A DNA stretch of 64,000 nucleotides from Dicaeum eximium. Lineage: Eukaryota > Chordata > Aves > Passeriformes > Dicaeidae. Under the pieces are notes generated by a model that made no database searches, was not told the DNA's origin, and worked only from the letters and a program-made list of their open reading frames with translations. Positions within the stretch are counted from its first letter, which is position 1. The number at the start of each line of letters is the position of its first letter. Both the position numbers and the translations under genes were made by a program. This document shows positions 1 to 12,680 of the stretch, in pieces. The stretch is from assembly GCA_013396995.1 (NCBI GenBank), contig VWZP01006003.1, forward strand, positions 1,337,213 to 1,401,212, read 5' to 3'.

Positions 1-2465
1 AGGATGGAAAGACTTAATTTCTAGACCAAATGGCTGTTGTAATGATTTAAAAACAAACCGTTTACTTTTCTGTGGGGAACCACTCCAACATCCTGCAGTC
101 CTGAGCTGGTTTGTCATGGTGCTATTATACAATCCTCTCCCACCTCATGAGGTTATGGCTCAGATCCTAGGGCAAGCATTTCTACATCACTGTAAAAAGT
201 ATGAACAACAAAGTGGTTTAACCACGGGGTCCTGTGAGAAAATAAATGAGCAGTGCAGACAAATCAGTTGTGTCAGGAGTGCTTTTGTCTAAAACCTCCA
301 GAGCTGTATGCAGAACTAGCAATGATAGGAACCGGATGTCAGATTCAAATTTTGCTTATAAAAATACCATGTACCCTGACAGGTACCTTCTTAAGGCATG
401 TGCAGAAAAAATGCTGGAACGAAGAATACTGGATAAAACTCCACAACCCAATAAATTTTGTGATTTTTTTCCCAGAAGGTACCTTCATTTCACTTTTTTT
501 TTGGACAGATTTCATAAAATTACTCCTGGCCCTCCAACTATACCTTCCCCAAAGCCCCCACAGCTTGTCAAAGCCCTTAACAATGCACTTCTTTTCTTCC
601 AATAGTCACCATGCAAAGAACAGTCCCAATCCCTTCATACTGGTGTAAATTCTCAAAATTACTCAAGAGCCATCACACACTCTCCAGCTCCTAACTGAAA
701 GCCAGGAATGACTGTGGAGGCCTTGGCTCTGTAGACCACAGTCTATGAACTGCAGGTCTAAAGTATAACATTTGCAAGGGTACTGCATCTAAAAAACCTC
801 AACCTCCCCATGTCATATATTAGACTTTAGAAATATCATATCTTGCCTACCCCTCCCTTTTTTGCACCCTAGATTTTCTGCAATTATCCTTTAGCCTCTT
901 TGAAACACTTAGTGTTAATGGCTTTATAATTTCCTGTCATTATTTAAATCTTTTTCTTTCCTATCCCTTGCTACACTAGGCAGTTATATTAAAAGAAAAA
1001 AGTACCAGGAGAAAACGTGAGATAAATTTGTTTTAAACATGAATGTGAATGATCAGCATCAGAATTTCTTTAAACATGCTCTCTTTGGTTGTTTCATGGT
1101 CCTGCCATGATTTCACTGTATTTTCATTACTTTTTTTCCCTTGGATACCATATAGTTCACTTCTGTCTGTATTCTAGAATCACTAAATGTTTGGGTAAAC
1201 AAGGAAATTACCATGGTTAAACTGGTTCTAACATAACCAACACCTGCAAACTTTCATTGTGAACTACACATGTACACTATTTTACCTGCCAAAACTGTAG
1301 CCATAGTAATTTTTAAAGAATCACTCAGTTCCTCATTCATGGAAGTACTGCTTCAAAGCACTCTCTCACCTGTAGGTTCCTAAAAGTACATTATTTTATG
1401 TTTACTGCAGGCCTATACTGGTAGCTTGCTTGTGCACCTCAACACTAAAAGCCAAATTAATAGATTTTGTCACAGTTAAATTATTACACGAGAAAAAACA
1501 GAACTGATGCTGATCCACAAAGTTTAGGGGAAAGTCAGAGACATACTCTGCAATACAGCTGGCAAAGCCCAGAGGAGTGCTGCCCAGAGCTGACAAACTC
1601 TTCATTGTGGAATCCCACATATAAATTTGAAACCCACAGATATGGCTACAGACATTGTTTATAATATATTTTACAGAATGTTTTTATTTGAGAGCTGACA
1701 CAAAGTTGTATGTTCTAATGAGAGTACATACCTTTCTTAAGCATTTCTGCAGGACAGCTAGTGTTCTGGTAACCATTACCCTGGAAAGCTTTTGAAACCA
1801 TGTTTTATTCATGGCTATCACACATTTCTGTATCTCTAGAGAAGCTCTCTAAGAAAGCTGTGCATTCTCTCTATTAATCCAGTCTCCTTCATATGCTCAT
1901 TGCAGTAACTTACTCAAAGTTTGCATCAAGTCTGTTCCTCCACCATGAAACAGCACAAACCATGACATCAGTGACTCTTCTCTTGTTTTTTGTAGAGTAT
2001 TTGCGTGGGGTAATTTTGGTTTTGCTAACCAGTCTAAACAAGCTTTATTAATCCTTTAATGTAGAGTTTAAAAAACCCACATTAAGTAAATATTAATGTA
2101 ATGACTGTACTTGTGACAAATGAGTATGTGGTGGAGGCAGTGTGCATTAAAGGAGTTATCCCATTTTAATCTGAGTTGAATGCTGCACTGGAAGCACAGG
2201 CAAAAACAACAGTTCAGAAATATTTTTGCTACTAATAACATAGAAATATAATGGAAAAACTCAGGTGATTGTTCTTTGAAAGTGTGGGCTGAATTCAGTA
2301 TCTCTAATTTTTTTTCAGATAGTTCTTTTCTACTTGTTAGAAACCTGCAGTGAGCCATAATCCCTGTTAATGTCCAACCAGCTCCCTGCTGAAATCTGGC
2401 TGTGAGAAACACAGAAAAAATAATCTCTGTTATTGCCTGTTATTCAAATATGATGCCCTGCATAA

Positions 2466-2559
2466 CTACCTTGAGTATATCTACACCTACCTTAAATATA
2501 CTACCCTCTTGAGTCTATATGTACCCTAAATATACTACCTTGAGTCTACACCTACCTAC
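2466..2559. repeat. 34-35-bp tandem repeat, about 2.7 copies
   Basis: Seen: CTACC begins units at 2466, 2501 and 2535 (periods 35 and 34). Units share CTTGAGT followed by CTACACCTACC or CTATATGTACC and then TTAAATATA or CTAAATATA. Copies are diverged by several bases, so this is an old short minisatellite. Confidence 0.82.
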
Positions 2560-5500
2560 AGCATCAGGATTCTGAAAGATTGTTTAAGTATTTAACTCTG
2601 TGCCCCCTTCCCATTCATGATACTTTATGAAAAGGGAGACACTTCTCAAATTTGTATAGAGATGGCACACACTGAGTTGCCATCTTTCTTTGTAAAGTTT
2701 AAAAGACACATCATTAGTTAGGTTTGGCTTTCCTTTTGGCTATGTTTAAGATTAGCAACTGAGATTTCTCTATTAGCAGCAAACCAGCACAAATTTCCAC
2801 TGCATAGACACGAAACCCATTCCTGTTACTACGTTTCTGTACATGCTGGAGCCTGTGTTTTTGTGAGCCCAGCAAAAAACGTGTGCAGCTGCTGGGATTT
2901 GTCAAAGCCTGCACGATTTAACACAGTTCCACCTGAGATGCTGCCTTCTGCACTGGCTGCTGGCAATGTTCCAACAATATTACTTTATAAAGTGACTTTA
3001 TCAGTCCAGCTAATTTCTGTGTTTAAAGATGTAATTTTCCTCTTCATCTCTCCAGATGTGATAATTACTGAGAAGCTTCATCCTGAAGAATTCATACTCT
3101 ACAAGCCTTTGAACTAAACTAAAGGAGGCAGATCATCTAGACAGGGCATGCTCTATGAGACTTGACATAAGTAGACATATATGGATGGGATTAAAAATAA
3201 ACTTGGAACTGAAATTTTCCCTGTACAGGAATGTGTTTCTTGGAACTTAGCTCCTTAGGAGATGAACAAATGTATGAAACCATGGAATTGCCCAGTGATA
3301 AAATTTATTGAAATCTATTGCTCTGATTCCTGTATGAAGAAAACCAGTGACACGCAAAAAAATCCAAATCAGATCTGTATTTGGGATTCCTTTTTGTGTT
3401 AAACACAATCATTTGTGTATGTTACAATCATTATAGTGTATGTTTCTTTAGCTCTCTTTTGCTCTCTTTAGAGATACCTCAAGATATGTTTTAGATCAGT
3501 GGTAACAGAACTGCTTTTCTCAATTACTTGTTCCATAAAAGCTGAAACCCGCTCAGTCACAGGTTTGAAAGGGAACTAAAAATAAAAAATACCTCCTCTC
3601 ATGGTTAACTACTCAGGAGCAAGCCAAGGATGTTATTTCTTTGGCATCTTTCCACTGCATGTAAGGTCTTACGCAGAAATATCATGAAGGTGTGTCTTCC
3701 TGTATCTCAAAGATGTCTGAGTGAGTGCTGCAGTCTGAGGACATTTACAATCATACAGTAAAACTAATTTTTAGATGGGTGGGCTATACATCAAGAAACT
3801 ACATTCAGGCAGCATCACCAGGACAAATGGCAACCCAAAACAACATCCCAAAAGAATCCTGGACCTCTCACACAACAGAAAACCCTAGAGATTATTGACT
3901 GAAATTGATCTGAAAACAGAACAGCAAACAAAATGAACTGCTATTTTAATTCTTAAGGTCAAGTATGAGAACTGGCTATGTTCAGATTCCAGTTTTGAGC
4001 AGATGAAACCTCTAGGTTTAAAATAGGCAGGTATTTTTTGGGTTATGAGCCTGCCTTGTGGCGCAGTTTGTTAGGGCAAATCTCATCTTGATTCCATGCC
4101 AGGGAAGAGAAGAGTCTTGCTGCAGAAGAGAATAAAAGATCAATAACTTTTGCTGCCACACACCCTTAAAACAGAAAAGACTAATTGATTTAAATTAGCT
4201 TAACAACTGGTTTTATGTTAAATTATGCTGCTACATCCACTCTTGGACTATTGTGCTGTCTTCACTACTTCTTTAATCAGTAAAGAAGCAATTTCTTTTG
4301 CAGACAGCATGGCTACCCTTCAAGAGCATGTGAGTCCAATTTACTACCCCTTCTATATTGACTGATGCAATCTGAGTGCTCTGGATTTGTACTCTCCATC
4401 TTTTAAGCATGGGATTCAACCCTTGTGACAATCTCTTTCTGCAGTCTGCCTCTCCCATGGTGTCTCCAGGCAAGAGTCAGCTGGGATCAGTGTGAAAGTA
4501 TGTGTGTTCTGAATGGGCAGCCACATGTGTGTGCTACAGCCAAACAAAACAGAGCACAGCTCAATTCTCCTTGCTCTCCCCTGTGTGGGAGCTCTACTTT
4601 GGGCTCTTTTTGCTTCTACCCAGCTGTGGATGTTAATTAAGTTCCTGTAAATCTACAGAATCTTTGAGACTTCTTTTCCTCTGTCAAATTCAGTTGAAAA
4701 TGGTCAATAAATTGAAAAGTTACTGGGTAGGAACTACGGCTCAGCTAAGCAGATGGATGGCACTGTCATTCAAGCTCTTCTTCCTTGGAGTCCAAACTAA
4801 CACATTTTGTTGGAATTGTAAGAGTCTGGATGTAGACTCTCCAGATACCCTTGCACTAAATGCTACACAGAAGTGGAATTTTTTGGTACATGCCTTTCTT
4901 TTGGATTCTGGGAGACTGACCTGCTACAAATTCTCGAGTGATGGGCAGCAAGCAAGCCTCTCATGATTAGCTCGTGTGTCTGCTGAATGTTTAATAGATA
5001 CAGTTTATTGTCTCTTTAATCTACTTTGATATTTACTACCAAAGACAACTCACTTTAAGAAAAAAGTGAAATGCTACTTCTGTAACAATGCAAAAGGAAA
5101 TACCAGTCTTTACCATGGTCCTCATTATTCAAACTGTTGAAAACTTCTGATTGTACTCTCCCCCTTGCTCATTTTTCCCCTCTCACTGTGTATTTGTGGG
5201 TCAAAACTAAAATTTTAATCTTATGTTTTACAGAATAATAGAAAAGCAATAGAAATTTACAGCATAATAGAAAGACAAAAAAGCAGTGAGAAAAACAAGT
5301 TGAAATGTATTTTGGAGCAAAAACTCTTTCTAAAAACTTTGACAGGTTGGTAACATCTTTTACAAAGCAAAATGTAAAAGGTTATGCTAAAGAAATCTGA
5401 AGGCAAACCTTCTAAATTACCTATGTTATATCCTGTAGAACAGGCAATATTTCTATCAAATACGGAACAAACTTTGCTTGACATCATTGATGGGACTCCT

Positions 5501-6646
5501 GTTTTGTTATGACTATTTGCCTGAAATTTCTCCTTCCCTTTTCACTTCTGTTTCACTCCACACCCTGCTCATCTTACCCTCAACTACCTTACTCTATCCC
5601 CCTTTCCTTTGTTATTCTATTTGGTTCTCCATTCCAAAATAAATCCACTTGCATACGCTCAACTTCACAAAGCTGCCTGTCTAACATAACCACTTCAGTC
5701 ACTCTGCTTTTGTCTCAGTCTTTCTCCTGGTCTGAAACAAGAAAGCTTCTCAGTTCAGTGGATCTATGAACCCTGACTGGCAAAATCTCATATAGGAATT
5801 TACATACAAGATGCATCCTACTGCAAAATCTTAAAAGCTAGTCATGATCCCCTGGCTCAACAAAATAATTTGTAGGCCATCTGCTCATGTGTATCTATAT
5901 ACACCTTTCCTAGCTGAAGTGTTTTGGAAGTCTTCCAATCTTTGTATATTGGGACTATGTTGCTACAATAAATGTAGTAAAAGCATTCTTTTATCCAGCA
6001 ATTTTTAATTTTGGAAAGTATATGCCAGTGTTTTGAGCACAGACCTTTTATTGTTACATATTTTTATTGTTATATGACTCAGCACTTCAAGTGCATTTGC
6101 CTGCAGCTTCAAAGAGCTGTTAATAGCAAACCCCCCTCCCCTCTATACATGCTGTTCTTGGCAAAAAAAGGAGTTATGTACAGATACAAATTCCTAGATG
6201 CTACAGTGATGTGAGCTGCTCAGCATCATCTCTGCACAGACTGTCTGTGACTGCCCAGAACCCAGCTCTGGGTATATTCACAAATGGATCTGTGTCTACA
6301 TGATATAAACAGTGTTGATAGCAACTTTAAAAAAAAACACACAATGAAACCTCAAGACTATTTGCGCTTGTTCTGAAATTCATTTTAAAAGCTGTTGCAT
6401 ATAAAAGAAAAAGAAACACAGTATTACTCTTTTTGTGCCTTGCTTTCATCTTTGAATCCATCAAAATCCTGCATGGTAACTGCTGGAGGGAAGAGTTGAA
6501 AGGGCATTTCCTTTGACAACCACCAGAGCTTTGCTACCTCAAACTAAATAAAAGTTAAGAATTTTTTCTGTATGGCAAGTTATTTAGGTTTGACATCCAC
6601 CTAGAAGTGCCCTGCCTCAATAGCCACACAAACACACAGACATTAC

Positions 6647-6840
6647 ATTCCTGTCTGTCCACACCATCTGTGTGTGTGGTCTGCACACACAGGATTCCTG
6701 TCCATCCTCACTGTCCCTGGGTTTGGCACACAGAGAGAGGATTCCTGCTTGAGCACACAGCAGCACATGTGCAGTACAGAGCTGGACAGATGATTCCTGT
6801 CCCTTCCTCTGCTCTTGCACACAGTACCCAACCAAGGAGA
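6647..6840. repeat. Imperfect tandem array, about 47-52-bp units
   Basis: Seen: ATTCCTG recurs at 6647, 6694, 6741 and 6793 (spacings 47, 47, 52). Each is followed by a variable GTCC/CTTG segment and a CACACA-type stretch (GCACACACAGG, GGCACACAGAGAG, GAGCACACAGCAGC, GCACACAGTACC). This gives about four diverged copies of a minisatellite with a CA-rich core. Long open frames on both strands here follow from the repeat and do not indicate a gene. Confidence 0.8.
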
Positions 6841-6857
6841 ACCACAATAAAACAACA

Positions 6858-6880
6858 CTTTTCTTTTCTTTTCTTTTTTN
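6858..6880. repeat. CTTTT simple repeat ending in an ambiguous base
   Basis: Seen: four CTTTT-type units run from 6858 and end in a T tract, followed by a single N at 6880, the only ambiguous base in the window. The N probably marks an unresolved homopolymer length or a minimal gap, so local length should not be trusted. Confidence 0.9.
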
Positions 6881-8124
6881 CCAGCAGAGGTTGATTATTC
6901 CTATTAAATCTGCATCAAAGCTTAGGTACTAAGCTGGGGAGACTGAAAAAACATCCAGTTTTTCTACTGTATTTGTGCCAAAATCACTCTCACCAAGGAG
7001 AGAAATTCTCTTATTCTCTACAAAATTCATGGCACACTATATGTAGAGATGTGCCAGTTTGGCCAGATGAAATTTCTCTAAGGTGTCTGCATTCCAATAC
7101 TCCTGTCTTTTCCTGCTCTATTCCTTATCTGTTGTCTTTCTGTGATTTACATTATATGATGCCATTACATATAAGGAGAGGCCCACCCAATGGGCACCAT
7201 AAAGCACTCTCTAAAGCTTAGAAAAAAAATCTTCGAGAATTATCTCTGCTACAGGACCACTAAAAGAAAAAGATCTGTGGAACAAGATGAGAAAAAAAGC
7301 CAGTCATACTTCTGGTAAGTTTTTCTTAACAATCCTTTTACTGCTAAGTCGTTAAACTTAAGATAGGTGATTCCAAAGAGCCAAAGAGCCTTGTCAAAGA
7401 GCCCTGACAAAGCAGAGGAAGAGACAGGAAAGAATGAATAGAAGGACAAGAGCAACCTTGACTGATTGATTTGCACTTAGAAGACCTAGGAGGAAACAAG
7501 GAAGCCTTCATATTTTTAAGTCCTTTTTATATCACAAACCAGCTTTCTGGCTGACAATGGAGAAGGATTAGCTGGTTTTGGTAATCAGGGAAGGGGGGAA
7601 GAGAAAAATCTTTTTGTAATCTGATAGTGAAGAAAAGGACTAGGAAAATAAGGAATTAATCTTAGTTGCACTTCCCAGTCTGTGGATCCTTCCCACCAAA
7701 TCTGTGAATGTTCATCTTTTAGTCCAGAAGAACATACATCCTACATGCCTCCATACGAGATAGAGAGGACACTTGATTGAAAGTGTGAAGGATGATTGAA
7801 GATCTGTATATATAAATATATTTCCCCTTAGGGGAAAAAAAAAAAGGCAGGGAAAAACTAAAATGAGAAGGTACAGTCCTTAATAATTTCAGAGAGCAAA
7901 TAAACTCCTGCAGGCTTCCAAGTTTTAAACAACCTGTGAGTGTGTGTGTTCTTAAGGATCACTATATTGCTTTCCTTATTTTTTCAGCACCATTACTGTC
8001 AGCAGCTGGCAAAGGTTTGGGTTGCTAGCTGTAATAAAGGAGGCAAAGCCAAGGTTGCATCTACTGGTGTTTAGGAGATGATGGGCATGCTGGCTTAGTA
8101 TCATAAATTATGGCAATGTTTCAT

Positions 8125-8171
8125 GTTAAGATGAAAACAGTGAGAAGAACGTTAAGATGAAAACAGTGAGA
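8125..8171. repeat. 26-bp tandem duplication
   Basis: Seen: GTTAAGATGAAAACAGTGAGA at 8125-8145 is repeated exactly at 8151-8171, separated by AGAAC. The 21-bp identity at a 26-bp period looks like a single recent slippage or duplication event. Confidence 0.92.
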
Positions 8172-10806
8172 CTTCAGAACTATTAAAAGAATTAAGAGTG
8201 GAACAATGGTGAAACAGAATGTTTTAAAATGTTAAGTTTCCCAGGCTAAACAAAAATCCACTGTGAAAACAAGAGATACCTAGGTTGTTCAAATCCTAAG
8301 GAAAAACTTGCCTGGAGTTAGCTGTGAGACGTCCATGTATTTTTTTGTTTACTCAACTACAGGAAATATTTGTATTCACACTAAGACAGACAGGCATTGG
8401 TGGTAAACAAACAGAAAGAGAACAAAGGACTAGGTTCTGTGACTGTAAAATTGTACTCAAATAAAGAGAACAAAAGCTCTAATAAAATGATTACCCCTTA
8501 ACCAGGGCTGTATTCAACATTAAAGACCACTGCTTCCTCCAGGCACCAGTCCTGGGATGAGAGTTTAACATATATTTGAGAAGCAGAGCTTTACAAAAGT
8601 TGAGAGACTAACATTCACCTATAGTATTGATAATCTAAAAGTCTACAACATGTAATTTAAAAGGTAAATGACTTGTATTTGAAATTGAGGGTACATTATC
8701 AGCAAATTTTTCATACACCCACATGATAAATGTTTGATTATGCCAAGTAAAATCACACAGCAATCTTTTGATAGCTGAGTTTGAGACTTATTTTGTCTTC
8801 ATGCAAAATCTTGGACTAATCCCTAAAAGCACTTCTTGCTACTGCAAAGACTCAAAACCTTTGGTAACACATTCAAGGCAAAAAAGGGCACACAGAAACT
8901 GTGCCTTTATGCTGTGTTCCATGCAGGTCTGCTTAGGGACAGCTGAACACCACTGCCCTAAAGACAATCTGCCAAAATCACTAACTCTTATTTGACAGAA
9001 TTGTCTCCAGACTCCCATTCAGGGAGGGATTGGAAGCACAGGCTCCATCAGTATCAACTTTCTCATCTTGTACCTTTTGGAGCTGGCAGCTGTTTCCAGA
9101 CTCCTCAAACCTCCCAGCTAGGAGACAGCAGAGAAATGTCCATCCCCTCCCTGCATTCCCAAATGTCACGTTGCAAACACATGACCTCTAGGGAAAATCT
9201 GCACACCTTTTCTCTGGTTCTGAGTATTTCTTCATCTTAGAAAAGGGCTGTAGAAAACAACATGTACTTATTAAGCGGTAAATGCATCATTTGTTCTGCA
9301 GCTAAATATGAAGAGTAATTTTTTAAGACTTGGATTCTTCAGAACATGAGACCATGAATTTAACAGAACTGAGGGGAATCTGCAGCCACCAGCACTCTGC
9401 TATTTGCAGAAGCTATCACAAGTAACTGATGCCTAATTTCATAAATCTGTGTCTCGTTTTGACAAATCTGCAATTTCCACAACATGGTTTGTAAATTAAT
9501 GAAGGATTATTATCAACAACTCCTAACTGACAGCATCTTAGATTTCCAACTGCAAGATGAAACCTCTATTTTCTCCTGCCTTACCTATTCATTCACCTGA
9601 GATATGGTGTACTGGACTAGACTCAATTGGACAGTTTCAAAAAGGGAAATTATTTTCAGAATTTAACGAGCTTAATACAGTGGATGAGAAAAATATTCTG
9701 TAGAATGAGAGATATTTGAGTGCCTAAGTTCAAAAATACCTGAGATCACTGTTCATCAAGTTCATTCCACGCAGTTAAGACTAAATTTTTTCCATTATCA
9801 ATTTTTAAGATGCTGGGGATTAAAATTCTCTTTTGTAGACTATGCATTTCTCTCTTTTCAAACAAAAAAAACCAGTGATTTATTACGTTACTCCCAAAAT
9901 AATACAGCAAAATCACAAATATGCAATATATTCTATCTTACAGATCATTAATTTTCATTACATATTCTAGGTGTACAGTTCTTTCCATCATTAATTCCTC
10001 CTTCAAGTAAAGAACGCATTGCTAACACATTAAGTCATACAACTGTTAATCTGTAATCTGCTTGAAACCTTCTACATATTTAGTTTATGAACCCAATCAG
10101 TCACCTCATATCCCTGACTTCACCTTCTCCTTAAACATTTTGAAAAACACCTTGAATCATCTATCACCTCACCAGTTACAGGTCTTACACAAATGAAAAC
10201 CAATACTCAAGCTGGAAAAACGCCTTTCAATCTTCTGCCACTGCTTTTTAACTGAGTATTAATGTGTGAATTGGTTTTTATAGAAGATAGTTGGTAATGT
10301 CACAGGTTCATTAGGCTTTTCATCCAAAGATAAGTAGCCACAAATAAAGTTTTACTGTATGGGTTTAATATGAAACCATTCCGTGTTGCGTACTCCCTGA
10401 GGAATAATATCATTAAATACAGGAAGAGATAAGCATAATGTACCAAATTAGCACATTTTGCATGGAGATTTGGTAAAGGGACATGTGTGTCTCCTAGACC
10501 ATTGTCATTGTCAGGCAAAACAGCCCAGATGAACAGGAATCATTTAGTACAGAAAAACCTGCATCCAATCAATAAATACTGCAAGGATGCTTACACACCC
10601 ATCTTCACCAAGATTCAAAATCTTCAAGCAAGTAATTAAAAATCTTCCCGAATCTGAAATTTTGGTGTGAAATTTCTGTTTCTCCACGAAAAGAAATCTA
10701 TTTGTGGATTTATCTCGTCAAAAACTTTTTATAAAGTGGAATTTTATAAAGTTTAAGTGGAATTTTCCCATCACCAACACTTCAGAGTTCCCTGAACAAT
10801 GGGTCT

Positions 10807-10833
10807 AAAAGATACAATTTAAATGTATCTTTT
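10807..10833. repeat. Short inverted repeat with 10-bp arms
   Basis: Seen: AAAAGATACA at 10807-10816 pairs with TGTATCTTTT at 10824-10833 around ATTTAAA. With one bulged A, pairing can extend inward through ATTT/AAAT. A minor A/T-rich hairpin, no known role. Confidence 0.85.
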
Positions 10834-12540
10834 AAGTTTATATATCATAAACTGACTATATTTTCTGGTCATCCTCCAGACATCATCAGTTTAAATACCA
10901 AGAGTGATGCCAAACCAGCCCAGCCTCAAGGACCAATGCTTGGAAAGTCTCAAATATTTTACCCCTGAGGCACATCCTCCCAATGGACAACAATCAGGAG
11001 CAGTTGTGCATGGGTCCTTCCCAGCTACCCCACAAACCATGGAAGTTAAGCAAAAGAAGATGTACCCATAATTGTGTTCATAGCTGTTCTACATGACTCT
11101 TTCTGAGATTCTGCATCTACCTCAAGGCTCATCAGCTAAGACAAATATTGTCAGGAACTATGTTCAACATAATATTTGTAGCAAAGAGACAGAATGAATT
11201 CCATAAATACTCTGTTGAATGTATGTGTCATAGAGAGCTATTCTAATATATTCCCTTTATTTAACTGAAAACCACTGTATCAGTCCAGTGGTTTGGGCCA
11301 CAATAACTACAGGAAACCACTGTAGGGTACCAACTGTGATGTCAAATGCCAGTGATTATTTTTACATTGCACCAGTGTCCAGCAGTACTATTCAAAGACC
11401 AAGGAAGGATTATTTTTCAGGCCCAAATTAGATCTTCTAGTGCAGTCTTCTGAGGAAGCCCAAGCTCAGTGAGCATTCTCACCTCTTTAATAGTGCTAAC
11501 AAGCCTGGTTCTCCCAGGGGAGGCCTAACAATCTTTCCTGATATCCAACACCACCAAGTTGGTCACTTATAGGAATGGGATGCAGGGTCTCTCAGCTGCT
11601 AACCTAGACTTGTCTAGTAATCCTGATTTTCTAGAGAGAGGCAATGCTGCTTAAATAACTTCCTATAGGAGTTCATAAGCTTTGAATGAGAGCTACTGTA
11701 TATGTGGCACTAAATGCTGTGGCAGCAATTAATTTAAATTTATCTGTGTGAATTTTCAGTCAATTAAAAAGCTGTAAAACTAGGATATGAAAATCTTCAT
11801 ATATTCAATAAATGGAGGAATATTTTTAATGGAGTGAAACAAGTTTTTGAAATCTGAGTTCAAACTTGGGAAATATTAGTCCTTACAGTATTTTTAAAAA
11901 TATTACAAATGTCTAGAAAGCAAGGGTACCAAGTACTGTATTGTCATCTGGGTTCCTCAGTACCTCTGTAAATCTTAAAGCCCTCTCTGTCAGTGAGGCA
12001 AAGCATCTTCCTCTTCCAGCAACCTTACTAGGTTTTAGCTATACCCTAAAACCTCCAGGCAAGGCTGCAGGCACAAACAGAAAGCAGACAGGGCTGTTTG
12101 CAGCAGTTCCAACAGGCACAAGAAGATGCACTCACACGGTTCCAGCAGGCAGTTCCCCTTCCTGGCATCACGCAGCCAGGACATGAACATACATTTTTAT
12201 TTAGTCATGCAAGAGGCAAAGGGTGAAGGTAAAGGAGGAGGGAGAGGGGAAAGAACAAGTAATACCAGAAAGATGAAATGCTGCCCCAGAAAAGACTGCT
12301 GACGTTGCACTGAGCACTATTACTGTGCTAATAGATGATTAAAAATGATGGGAAAAAAGTCTGGAACACATGGCCGGGAGAAGGTGCTTTCTTTTAATCT
12401 GTGAGGTCTCCTAGTGCTGTGCTCCAGGAAGCAGTGCTCAAGGGCATGACAAAGCCTTGCTTTCTGTGCCTGCTCAGTGCTGTCAGGGTGCTGGGGTCTG
12501 CTCCTGGCAGAGACTTCCCCCTTGACAGAAACAATTACTG

Positions 12541-12680
12541 AGGAGCAAAGCCTGGCAGAACAAGCAGCGCTGTGATTGATAATCTGGGTGCATTACAGGC
12601 CTTCGACAAAAGCCACGATGCTTAAAGCTGACAGCTGGCAATGCTTGATGAGGGCCAATTTCTGGATATATACTCACTTC
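12541..12680. other. Candidate conserved non-coding element
   Basis: Seen: GCGCTGTGATTGATAATC, with a TGATTGAT core of PBX/HOX type, then GGGTGCATTACAGG, CTTCGACAAAAGCCACGATG and CTGACAGCTGGCAATGC. Non-repetitive and more GC-balanced than its flanks. Function unproven; identified by texture alone. Confidence 0.2.

Noticed and set aside
7822..7845. TTTCCCCTTAGGGGAAA hairpin followed by an A tract, terminator-like
   Set aside because: Terminators of that type are bacterial and this is avian intron. On the plus strand the stem is followed by A, not T.
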